Shown here: positions 10,509 through 21,349 of the stretch, in pieces
Position numbering within the stretch: the first letter of the stretch is position 1
How the letters are laid out: every line of letters starts with the position of its first letter
From: Chlorops oryzae
Lineage: Eukaryota; Arthropoda; Insecta; Diptera; Chloropidae
Direction: 5' to 3'
Length of the DNA: 64,000 nucleotides
Assembly (NCBI GenBank): GCA_020466095.1
Contig: CM035808.1
Span: 51,038,004 to 51,102,003, forward strand
The notes under the pieces: generated by a model
Seen by the model: the letters and a program-made list of their open reading frames with translations, nothing else
Told to the model about the DNA's origin: nothing
The model's database searches: none
Made by a program: the position numbers and the translations under genes

Positions 10509-11989
10509 TTACAGTGGGGTTTGTACGTATTTGGAGCGCCACAACCGTAGCAGAATACCGTACGAGTTTCTAAACAGTCAACATAACGATGTCCCTCAAC
10601 TCGGCAATTCCAACATATCAAAGCGCGACGATTAGTTTCGGAAATCTCTGTTGACTCGGGTGGAACTGGCTCTATAACTGCTTCCTCTTCTTCTGCGACT
10701 ATTGGAGCGACTTGCCTTCGCTGCATCTGTCCACGATTTAAATTAGAATTAGAATTTGCTGCGTGTGGACTTGAACTAGTACTTCCCCTGCTCAGTTCTT
10801 GCATAAAACTTTCACCTCTTAAACAAAATCGACGCAATTCGGCAACCGAATGAATCGGAACATATAACAATTGTTGTCGGATTCTGGGTTTTATTCCTCG
10901 TGATAAAATTTCGAGTAATTCTGATTCGAAAATAGGGGAGTTTAAACTTTCTGATATTCGTAAAACCGCGTTTTTATATTCATCAAAAGTTTCGCTTGGC
11001 CCTTGCTTACGAGCGCGCATGCTTTCTTTAATATCAGAATCAGTGCGAAATTCTCCGAAAGCTGAACGTAATGCGTGGCACAAATCTGACCAAACGACTC
11101 GATCTACAGTACGGCGATAGCGCCAATACCAGTTACGGGCTTCATCTAAGAATAAACTGTGTGCATGTTCGCATAGGATCGAAAAATCATGGTTCAAAAC
11201 GTCCTGAACTTGATATTCTATTCGCGAAATGAAATTTTCGACGGATAATCTTGGAGATCCATCGAACCGTACATCCCAACTAGCGATTAGCTGTGCGTAT
11301 CTGCCAGACTGTTGTACTGAACTGGAATGGCTAGACCGGTTGGGTGTGTTTGGGTGAGTTGGCAAGCTCATGAATGGATCAGGAAGATTATGGTTTTCGT
11401 TTGGGCGACGTTCTCGGTCAGATATTTGAGAAATCTGATTTTCTGCATTGACACGAGAAATAATTTGGTTTACTGAACTTTCAATACTGTTAGAAATCAT
11501 TTGAGCCACTCTCGACTCGAAATTTTCAAATATAGCAGCTTGCCGTACCTGCAAAATTGCACTTACAATATTGCGTATGCGTGATTCTTCATTAGAGTCA
11601 TTTTGAGGTGGTGAATTAAGCTGTCTATTGACTTCTTGAGCAGCTTGAGAGGTTAAAGGTTGTTCATTCAAATTGCTAGCAGCGTTAGGGGGATTTGAAT
11701 TAGGATCATTCGCAGTATTTGCGCTTGCTACGTTTTGTGAGGATGCAACAGATCTGGTTTGAGGGCGATTAGCAGCGGATAGCTGTAAATTAAAATCCCT
11801 TGAATTACATGTGGCTCGACATTGTGGACAATTTGATTTACGTTTGAGCCAGTCCAAAAGGCAGTGTCTATGAAATCTGTGTCGACAAGCAGTAACTAAC
11901 GTGTCCTCTGGATTAGAAATTGTTTCGCGGCAAATAGTACAAATAGGTACAGTATTTGGTAAATTTTCACCACTGTGCCTGAGTGACAT
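10448..11989 (-). CDS. gag: Gag with N-terminal RING-H2 finger and C-terminal zinc knuckles, copy 1
   Basis: The 513-residue frame starts at a true ATG. Residues 17-57 form a perfect C3H2C3 RING-H2 pattern: C17-x2-C20-x14-C35-x-H37-x2-H40-x2-C43-x10-C54-x2-C57, with the CPQC ending typical of E3 ubiquitin ligases. A Ser/Asn/Gln-rich linker follows. Then comes a capsid-like helical region around residues 225-390 with an aromatic-rich patch (ARNWYWRYRR) typical of retrotransposon Gag. At the end are a CCHC knuckle (CWNCRVEGHRYVDC, from residue 459) and a second Cys/His cluster (CYGCGAPNTYKPHC). A RING is not a usual part of Gypsy Gag; the ligase activity is inferred from the motif only. It overlaps pol by about 60 nt. 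The start lies about 850 bp downstream of the 5' LTR. Confidence 0.88.
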   Translation of the reverse strand: MSLRHSGENLPNTVPICTICRETISNPEDTLVTACRHRFHRHCLLDWLKRKSNCPQCRATCNSRDFNLQLSAANRPQTRSVASSQNVASANTANDPNSNPPNAASNLNEQPLTSQAAQEVNRQLNSPPQNDSNEESRIRNIVSAILQVRQAAIFENFESRVAQMISNSIESSVNQIISRVNAENQISQISDRERRPNENHNLPDPFMSLPTHPNTPNRSSHSSSVQQSGRYAQLIASWDVRFDGSPRLSVENFISRIEYQVQDVLNHDFSILCEHAHSLFLDEARNWYWRYRRTVDRVVWSDLCHALRSAFGEFRTDSDIKESMRARKQGPSETFDEYKNAVLRISESLNSPIFESELLEILSRGIKPRIRQQLLYVPIHSVAELRRFCLRGESFMQELSRGSTSSSPHAANSNSNLNRGQMQRRQVAPIVAEEEEAVIEPVPPESTEISETNRRALICWNCRVEGHRYVDCLETRTVFCYGCGAPNTYKPHCKKCSENLKASEGSNKNLRQD

Positions 11990-12835
11990 TTTGACAGATA
12001 AGACAATTTATTTTAAATTCCAAAAAAAAACTTTTTTTTTTCTAAATTACCAATATTCCGAAAGAAATTAAAACGATAATATTCAGCGTATTTCGAAAAA
12101 TGGGAGCTTACATAAATAATGCAGTTAGCAAAATACTTTTCGAGTGTAATTAGAAAAATTTCCTGTCACAAATCTTCGTTTAAACAAACTGAAGAAAGAT
12201 GGAAAGATATACTCAAAATAGTGAGAAATTCAAAAAATGTGTATAAGTATGGTTTTACTCTTCAAAATTCGGGCGTATATATCTCTTAGTGTGTTAAGCG
12301 TCTATCAAACGATGGCAATAAAATATCTGAAATTTATAGAATCTGTTGTGTCAGACTATGAATGGCAGATAACCAGATAATGAAAATCTAAGCTAAAAGG
12401 TTCCGTTCCATATCTTCACAAAAGGTATATGCGATAAAGAATTTGTACTTTAAACGAAAAAAATTGAAAGCATTTTAATCGGTGGAATATACAAGCATCT
12501 AGCCACATATATTCGAATTCCAATACTAAATCTTTCTGAACAAATTTTACAGGATGAATTAATGACATTAGCACGCTATAAAGGGTCAGTTTGTTCGGCA
12601 TATAGCCAAATCAATTTGAATTCCACTAAATATTGTACAAAAAAACCAAAAAAATCGATAAACTCTTTTTCTTCTTTTTGGGTTTGGATGTTTAAAACGA
12701 GCCGCGAGATGTTAGTAAAGCAAATGTGAAAACCCTCACTAGAGCTCCTCAATTTTGTTTTTCTTGTGCGCTATTATTTTTGTCTCTACACAATTCGGAA
12801 ACCCTCGGTCGGGCCTCACACGTTGGGCGCCATTC
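11990..12835 (-). promoter_or_regulatory. 5' leader and tRNA primer binding site of the LTR element
   Basis: This is untranslated leader between the 5' LTR and gag. Next to the LTR, positions 12815-12832 read TGGCGCCCAACGTGTGAG on the minus strand, three bases from the LTR end. TGG at the start is the complement of a tRNA CCA end, so this is the primer binding site for minus-strand DNA synthesis. The cognate tRNA was not determined. The rest is AT-rich and has no recognised gene. Confidence 0.8.
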
Positions 12836-15038
12836 TGTTATGGGCGTGCCTTGCCAGTTGACTGGTGTTATTGTTCGAGGTTGGACTTTTATGCTGCGCC
12901 GTGTGCACTGGCAGTTACCGGCTGCTTCAGTCAGGGGGGGGCTCTTATACGACAACATAAAGATCTAAATTGAAGTTCATGACAGGCATCCCTTCAGAAA
13001 TTTGCACACGGATTAGATGAAAGAACGAAAAAAAAACCACCAAACCCGCTAGGAACTATTTCAAGAACAACAAGAAGGGTTATTGCCACCCATTCGAAAG
13101 AGGCCTTAACACTGATCGTAGCATCTCATGCTTTGAGCTACTCCATGCCCAACCCTGCCTTAGATTCATTAGATAGTGTTTAGAATCCCCTACAATAATA
13201 CGCACCGATATTTTAAATTTCAAACCATGACAAAATTTAATTCCTCATTTTATAATATAAAAAAAATTATTCAAATATATTCGAATTTGTTGACGTAAGC
13301 TTACATGCTACTAAGAACATTGAATTAAGAAAAGTTAGAGCAAAATGCATCTACACGATTACAAAAAAATGATGTATCCCAAAAGTATAAAGGATCGGAA
13401 AATTGGTCATTTACCAGACTAGTATCACACCTACATGGAGGATTCAAAAAAAAAACAAGAAGAAAAGCGATCGTTCAATAGCAGCAGACACACTATTGCG
13501 TTTTGTTTTCTTTTGTTTTTTTTTTCTCTTTTTTTTTTTGAGTTTAACGGGAGCGACTTTACACAGTGCAACAAAAAAATTTACACAATCCCTTTAAATT
13601 GCGGGTACAAAAAAAAATATTTTAAACGATGACTTACGTACGTAATCCGCCGGACTTACTGCTGCTTCTCGGTGAAGGCCTTCCAATCGAGCTGCCACAG
13701 CGACGAGTGTACGGAGTCAATTTCGCGGAGCTAGATATGGGAATTCAAGTTAATTAGCTAAGGGCCAAGACCAAGAATTGTTTTTTTTTTTTTTCTTTTT
13801 TTTTCTTTTATACTTTGGGATTACCTTTGGGGATGCACTTTACTGAATAAAACCTACGCTAGAGGAAAAATCGACTCTTAGGCACAAAACGATTCCGATT
13901 CTCCGAGCTCAGGGCAGAATCCGTTCTGAAGACCGATCCGAACTGCGCGACCACATCGGAGGAAGCACTGCATGTGAGCACCACGTCGCCACGCGGCTTC
14001 GACTCCAAGATCAAGTTCCTCGGAGTACTCGGATAGGCACTCAGCGTGAACCAGATTCCACAAAGGCCAACAAGGACGCACTTCAGACGAACAACGTGAG
14101 GGCGACAGACACGTGATATAAATCTTCACACCAACAATGTGCGAACAAATTTTGACTTCCGGAACAAAATAGTTGGCCCGGGAGCCAAATGTGGTCCCCA
14201 GGCGCTCAAAATAAAGCAAATATTCGCGACGACAACTCTCCAATCCAGGATGGACACGGATAAGATGCACCTATCAGAAATAAAAAAAATTCTATCACCA
14301 TGCCCTTATTCTTCGGCGCACCATTCACTTACGTTTTTTTTCTTTTCTTTTCTTTCTTTTTTTTTTTTTTCCCCAAAGGAGAACTTTACGTTTGGATCCT
14401 TTTCTTAGGAGCAGGAAATGGAGACGCAACAAGATCGAATTTAGACAATTAAATTGAGTTTCTAGTCTTTTTAGTTAGGTATTTAAATTATAATATTTGG
14501 TAAATCTGCTTTTTTTTTTTTCCAAAAAAAAGACTTAAAATTTTATGCACAAATTTGTTTTTTCGATCTTACTCGTTGCGCTGGCTGAAGAAAGTGAGCC
14601 AATTTAGTTCCAAGATTTGACATTTATACTTGGCTATTGGAAGTTTATATTCCAATTCAGCAATTAGAATAGTTCGCGTAAACCGGTTTTGAAAACCTAT
14701 GAGCATGTATAAGTAGGGCAGGTATAAACCCAAAAAAACGCAGGTGCATGGTAAAGGGGCTTATCGTGTTTCTTTGCTCGAGACAGTACTGATTTTTGCA
14801 GGACAGCCTTGATTTGCTATTGTACTGCAATATGATCAATTAAAAGTAGGCAGCCTAAGTCATTGTCGGACAAACGAATGAAGATGCAAGTGAAATAAAA
14901 TACCGCTTATGTGTATTTCCACTAAGCTGAATGCCTATGGATGTACATATGTTTAATTTTTTTTTTTTGTTTTCTTTTATGATAGTTTTGTGCTCAGTTA
15001 TGTTTGTGAGAAAGAATGTTCCTCTGCAACCCAGCACA
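12836..15038 (-). mobile_element. LTR 2, shared between the two units of the compound element
   Basis: This 2203-bp copy of LTR 1 differs mainly in homopolymer lengths and single bases. It lies directly next to the primer binding site of unit 1, so it is the 5' LTR of unit 1, and it is followed by the 3' end of pol of a second unit, so it is also the 3' LTR of that unit. Sharing one LTR between tandem units is the expected product of LTR-LTR recombination or unequal exchange. An assembly duplication is the alternative. Confidence 0.85.
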
Positions 15039-15124
15039 CCACAAGTTTTGAGGATAGCCCAGAAAGCAGCGGAATACGAAAAACTTGAAAGAGGTTGAAA
15101 GGGATAATAATGATGACCTTAAAT

Positions 15125-18088
15125 TTACGTCTTCCGTATTTGGATGTCTTTTTGATGATAATATTCTTTGCGTTTAGTTTCTTCATCCTCCAATTCGTAA
15201 ATACAATTGCCCTTGACACCAATTATTCGAGCTTTAATAAATTTTGGGGCGAGTTTGGCACAAAATTTTTTTGAAGCATCACTCAAGACAAAGTTTCGCC
15301 TATACACTAAATCTCCTATTTTAAATGTATGCTTAGAACTTCTAAGGTTATATCGCTTAGCAGCATTCTCAAAAGCGTTTTGGATATTTTCGGCTAGGCC
15401 TTGTCGTATGAGCGTTAGGTGATCTTCTCTGTTCAATTGCTCCCCATCGAAAAAGTTTAACGCTTTTATTAAATCGTACTCTTTGCCATGTGAAACCATA
15501 GACTGGCCGAAAAGAGCGAAATAGGGTGTACAACCAATAGCTTGATGGAACGAGCTTCGCAAAGATTCTGCAATATCGAAAAGATAACGGTCCCAGGTTG
15601 TCTGATCTTTGCCAATATACGTCCGAATACCAGCAACTATTGAGCGATTTACGCGCTCGCTCGCATTGGCCTGTGGACTATATAGAGCGGTTAGAACATG
15701 CTTTACTCCTTTTTCCATCAAAAAGTTTTTGAACTGAGTGGATTTAAACTGCTTACCATTATCGCTTATAAGAATTTCGGGTGTGCCAAAGAGGAAATAC
15801 AAATTCTGATAAGTAATCGGTGACTACGTTGGTAGTGAACTTTCTAACAGGCTTTAGTAAGGGAAATTTCGTAAGGTAATCTAAAACGATAAATATGCCA
15901 ATGTTACCGTTTCGGCTTCTCGGATATGGACCAAGAAAATCGACGTAAATCTTTTGAAATGGCCGTTGAGCCTTAAATTGACCTTGCATTGGAGGTCGAA
16001 GATGGGTGTTGGGTGATTTATTTTTGTGGCAACTATCACATTTCGCAATGAAATCTTTTACTTCGGTGGCCATGTGTGGCCAGTACATGTTTCGGCGTAG
16101 ACGTTCCAAAGTTTTTGCGATTCCGCCATGACATTTGTTAGGCTGGGTGTGTGCGTTTTGGATGACTTCATTAATTAACCCTTCAGGTACCCACAATTTC
16201 CAATTTGAAGCTTCGCGGGCTGGATCACCATTTGCAAACTCAATACGCTTGTAAATATGGTTATCTAAAATTTTTAAATCAGGTAAACGGGATTGATTTT
16301 CGCGAATATAATTTTTAAGATTGATATACTCTTCCGATAGAAATTTATCTGATTCTAAATCGATAACAGGCGTAAATAGAATTTCGGAAATTTCGTCAAA
16401 GTTTTGGCGTGAAAGGGTATCGGGTACAACGTTTTGAGATCCTCTGCGGTGCTCTATCTTGAATCTAAATCCTTGTAGTTTCAAAGACCATCGGGCCAAG
16501 CGTCCCGAGAGATCAGGTTGTTTCATGAGCCATTGAAGGCTAGCATGATCGGTTACAATTTTGAAGTCCTGGCCTTCGACGTAGGCCCTGAATTTCTTCA
16601 AAGCTAAGACGGCAGCCAAGCACTCCAATTCCGTAACGCTGTAGTTTGCCTGTGCCTTATTTAACTTGTGGGAAAAATAAGCCACTGGCAATTCCTCACC
16701 TGCCTCATTTTCCTGAGCCAACACTGCACCCACTCCTAGTTTGCTCGCATCGCACTGTAAAATAAATTCTCTTGTGTAATCGGGGCTAATAAGAAGAGGG
16801 TCAGAAGAAAGTTCCTTTTTGAGACTATCAAACGCGCGTTGAGCATCTACGTTCCACTGGAACTTTTTCCCTTTTCTTAGAAGGTCAGTTAGGGGAGCTG
16901 TCAGTTCCGCGAAATTTTTAACAAATCTACGGTACCAACCAGCCATCCCTAAAAATCTCCTAAGCTGTTTAACAGTTTTCGGCTCTGGGTAATTTTCGAC
17001 GGCCGCTACTTTGTCGGGATCGGTGCGCAGTGTACCGTTGCCGACGATATATCCTAAGTATCGTACTTGTTTTATGCAGAATTTGCTCTTTTGGACGTTT
17101 ATAGTTAATCCCGCTCTTCTCAAATGTAAAGCAACTTCGGTCAAAACGTGCATGTGACGATCGAAGGAGTCAGAGACAATCAGCAGATCGTCTAAATAAA
17201 CGAAAACTTCGCATTTGAGACCAGCAGGAATAACTCGATCCATTAGTCTGCACAACGCCTGCGGTGCGTTGCATAGACCGAAAGGCATGACACAATACCG
17301 ATACAGTGGTCTGTTCGGCACAGTAAAACAAGTTAAATCACGGGATTCCATGTCCAAAGGGATTTGCCAAAATGCCCGCCGCAAGTCTAACGACGTTATG
17401 AAGGAAGCTTTGGGTAGTCGGCTAAGGATGCCCTCAATGTGGGGTAACGGATAAGCATCCTTTACGGTCATACTATTGACCACTCGGGAGTCCAAACATA
17501 ACCGGACCTTGTTTGGTTTTTTAACCAAGACTATTGGACTAGACCACGGACTGTTAGGAGCCTCCTCAATAACGCCTAGGCGGATCATTTCGTCTATTTC
17601 GTCATGGACTACTTTTTCTATTGCGGGCGATATAGGGAAATAACGTTGTTTTACAGGACGCGAATTTGGTTCTAGTAGGATTTTGTAGCTCAACAAATTC
17701 GTTTTTCCTAGACCTTCGTTTTCGTAAGATGGGAAAATATTTTTGACAGAATCTAAGCGCTGGTTTTGTGACTCAGAGAGAGAAATCGCGTTTTCATCAT
17801 ATAGAGGCTTTATCTCTAAAGCTGCAATCAACCCAGTTGCGATTTTAAAACGACTCCAGAAATCCACCCCCAAAATGACTTCGTTTACAATGCTGGGTAC
17901 AACAAAAAACCGTATCGAATGGGTTTCATTCTAAACGTAACAGGAAAGTCAATCGTACCAAAAACTACTTGCGTTTTGTTATCGGCAGTACGTACGGTGG
18001 TAGTTATTTTTTTAAACTGTGAGTTTTTTGAAATTTCTAACGCAATATTTCCGCCTAAACAAGAAACTTCAGCACCGCTGTCTAACAA
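15125..18088 (-). pseudogene. pol: Pol of the second LTR-element unit, frameshifted
   Basis: This is nearly identical to the pol of unit 1 but has at least two small deletions: two bases near 15793, which split the integrase core, and one base near 17930, between protease and RT. The resulting open pieces run 15125-15802, 15759-17873 and 17885-18088. Protease, RT with YLDD, RNase H and most of the integrase are otherwise recognisable. Upstream of about 18120 the sequence loses bases progressively against copy 1 and becomes unreadable, so gag of this unit cannot be seen. The frameshifts may be real or sequencing errors of the same kind that ruin the neighbouring block. Confidence 0.85.
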
Positions 18089-18119
18089 CGCTAAGTACTT
18101 TTTCTTATCAATAGTTATT

Positions 18120-18685
18120 TCGGCGTACGGTGGAAATGTTTTTTTATGGATTGAAGTGAAGAATTAAACATTTAATTGATTTTATCTTTTCCAAAATCGG
18201 AATCGTTTTTACCGTTTAATTTTAAATTCTTTTAAAAAACTGATTTTAACATAGAGGTATGGTTTTGCCCCCAAATTTTAAAAAAATTAGGGGGAAATTG
18301 AAATTTAAAAAATGCCCCAATTTTTAAAAATTTCCCGGGCCCTTTTTTTTTAACCCCCTTTAAAAAATTTTTTCCCCCTTTTTTTTAAAAAAATTTTTTT
18401 TTAAAACTTTTTGGTTAAAGTTTTTTCAAAATTTTTTTAAATTTTTTCCCCAAAAATTTTTTGTTTTAAAATTTTTTTTGGGGGTTTTTTTTTTAAATTT
18501 TTTTTTTTTTAAAAATTTTTTTTTTTAAAAATTTTAAAAAATTAATTAAAAAAAAAAAAAAATTAAAAAAAAAATTTTCCCTTTTTTCTTTTCCGGGGAA
18601 ATTTTGGTTTTTGTTTAAATTGGGGTTTTTTTTTTTTTATTTTTTTTAAAATTTTTTCCTTTTTAAAAATTTTTTCCCAAAAAAT

Positions 18686-18717
<32 letters not shown>

Positions 18718-21112
18718 TATTATTTTTGGGAAATCTTTTTGCTTTAAAAAATTTGGAAAAAAAATTTTCAAACGGCCCCAAAAAATTTAACCCAAAAAAA
18801 AAAACCGCTTTCGGAAAAAAACGCTTTTTAAAATTTTAAAATCTTCGGGTAAAACCCAAAGTTTTGGGTTTAAAAAAGGGAAAAAATTTTTGAAAAAAAA
18901 ATTTTTGGAAATTTAGATTTTAAAAGGTTCAAATTTTAAAAAAAAAAACCAAATTTAAAAAATTGGAAAATAAGGTTTCTTTTTTTTGGGTTAAAAACTA
19001 ACCCCCTTTTTTTAAAAAAAAGAAATTTTAAAATTTCCAAAATTTTTTTTTTTAAAAAAAAAGGGATTTTCAAAAAAAAAAATTTTTAAAAAACGTTTAA
19101 AAAATTTTTTTTTTAAAAACCAATCCCCAAAAAAGGGAAAAATTTTTGGGAAGGAAAAAAATGGTTTTTTAAAACCCAAAAAAAGGAATTTTTTTTTTTT
19201 CTCCCTGAAAATTTAAAAAAGCAAAAAAAAAAACCCAATTCGAAACCCCCAAAAAAAATTATTTACCCCAATTTTTTAAAAGGGAAAAAGGTTGTGGGTA
19301 TTGAATTAAATATCCAAAAAAAAATAAAACCCAATTCGCCGTTGGAATTACAAAAAAAAATTAAAAAGGAAATTAAGTCTTAAAAAGTTCTTTTTCCCCA
19401 AATTTAAAATTTGAATTTAAAATTGGGTTTTACCATTTTTCCAAATGGGGAAACCCAAAATTTTAAAAATTGAAAAACCCAAATGAAAATTAACTTAAAA
19501 TTCTAAAAAAAAATTTTTGGGAAAGTATTTCCCAAAAGGTTTCAAATTTGCCGGGTTTGGGCCCGAAAAAATAAAAACCGAAATTTTAAAAAATTTTGGA
19601 AAGAAAATTCTTTTTTCCAAATTTAAAATGAAATGGAAAAAGCCAAATGGGAAAAAGTTTTTTTTCCCAAGGTTTACCAAAAAATGCTAAAAAATGGAAA
19701 ATAAAAATTATTAAATTTGGGAAAATTTTTTAAGGGCAAATTTTTGTTGAAAATTTTTTACAAAGTTTATAAAATCCCCAAAAAAAAATGCCAATTTTCC
19801 TTTGGGTTTTAAAAAATTTAAACCGAAATTTCTTTGTTTTTTGAATTTTTTTGAAAAAAATTTTTTTTTTTGAAAATTTTTAAAGGGGGTTTTTTGATTT
19901 TAAATTTGGTTTTCCTTTTTGGGCCGGGAAACCCCTTTTCCAAAAAAAACCCCTTAAAAGAAACTAAAGGAAAAAATGAAAACAGTTTTAAAAATTAATA
20001 AAAAAAAAAAAAGGGAAAAGAAAACCGTTAGGGTTTCAACCTTTTGGTTGTTGGAATTTTGGTTTTAAGAATGCAAGGGGGTTTTAAACCTACAAAATTA
20101 GAAAGATTTTAAAATTTAAAAAAAAAAAAACCAAAAAAAATTTTAAAAAAAAATTTTCAACTTAACTAAATTTGAACTTTTAAAAAAAAAATGCTTAAAA
20201 AAAAATGTGGAATCCCAAAAATGGAAAAAAAAGGTTTTTAAACCCAAATTTTAAATATAAAAAAAAAAAAAAAATTTTCAAAGGAGAACTTTGTTTTTCT
20301 TTTGTTTTTTTTTTTTCCGAAAAAAATGAAAAAATTTCAAATTGGGGAAAAAATACCTTTAAAATGGGGTTCTTTTAAAAAACAGGAAAAATTTTTTGGG
20401 CCCAATTTTTTTTCGTTTTTTTTTTTTTTAAAAAATTTTTTTTTTTAAAGGGGGAAAAAAATTTTTAAACTGAAAAATTAAAACCCTTGGCCCCAAAAAG
20501 GGATCCCGGGTTTAAAGGGAAATTTTTTTAAGGGAAAAAAATTTTTTTTTTTTTTTTTAAAATGGGTTATTTTTTATTTGAAAAAACCCGGGAAACGCCG
20601 GCCAAAAGGGGTTCGGGGAAACTTTTGGGGCCCGGGAAAATTTTAAACCGGGGGCCCCGGGGGGGGCCCCCCCCGCCAAAAATTTCCCAAAATTCCCGGA
20701 AGGACCCCAAAATTTCACACGGAAAAAATTTAAAACAAAAAACCCCAAACCTAATTTTTCCCCCCTTTTTTTTTTTTCCAACTTTGGGCCCAACAAATGG
20801 AAGCAAAAAAATTTTGGAAAAACCCAACCCGGGTTTTTTTTAAATTTTTTTAAAAAAAAAATTTTTAACAAAATTTTTTTCCCCAATTTTTTTTTTCCTC
20901 TTTTTTTTTCCCCCTTTTTTATTTTTTTTAAAAAATACCAAAAATTTGAAATTTTGGTAAATTTTTGAAAAAATAATTTTGAAAAGTTCCCAAAAAAACT
21001 TTTCAAAATTTTTTTTCCCGGGGTTAAAGAAAGGAATTTTTCCCAAAAGAAATTTTAACCCCTAAGGATTTAAAAAAAAAAAAAAAAAACCGTTTTTAAA
21101 ACCAAAAATAGG

Positions 21113-21145
<33 letters not shown>

Positions 21146-21349
21146 TTTTTGGAGGTTTTAAAATGGCCCAAAAAAAAATTTTAAAAAAAACCCAAAATTG
21201 GGGGGAAAAAAAAAAAAAATTTTTAAAAACTTTTTTTCTTAAACCCCCTTTTCTTGTTTTTTTTTTTTTTTCGAAGGGGTCAGAAATTTTTAAAAAATTT
21301 TTTTCAAAAATTTTAAACCCAAGGGCCAAAAAAATTTTTTTTTTTTCTG
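18120..21349. other. homopolymer-rich corrupted block, probably assembly error
   Basis: About 3.2 kb consists almost entirely of runs such as AAAAA, TTTTT, CCC and GGG. Identity with unit 1 of the LTR element decays over 18120-18230 through repeated base losses, rather than stopping at a clean junction. At the far side, clean LTR sequence resumes abruptly at about 21350. Traces of real repeats show through: 18241-18262 recalls the palindromic MITE at 1893-1915 (ATAGAGGTATGGTT), and about 20281 recalls the LTR (AAGGAGAACTTTG). By position the block should contain gag, the leader and most of LTR 3 of unit 2. Open frames inside it (rich in Phe, Lys, Gly and Pro) are meaningless. Confidence 0.8.
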
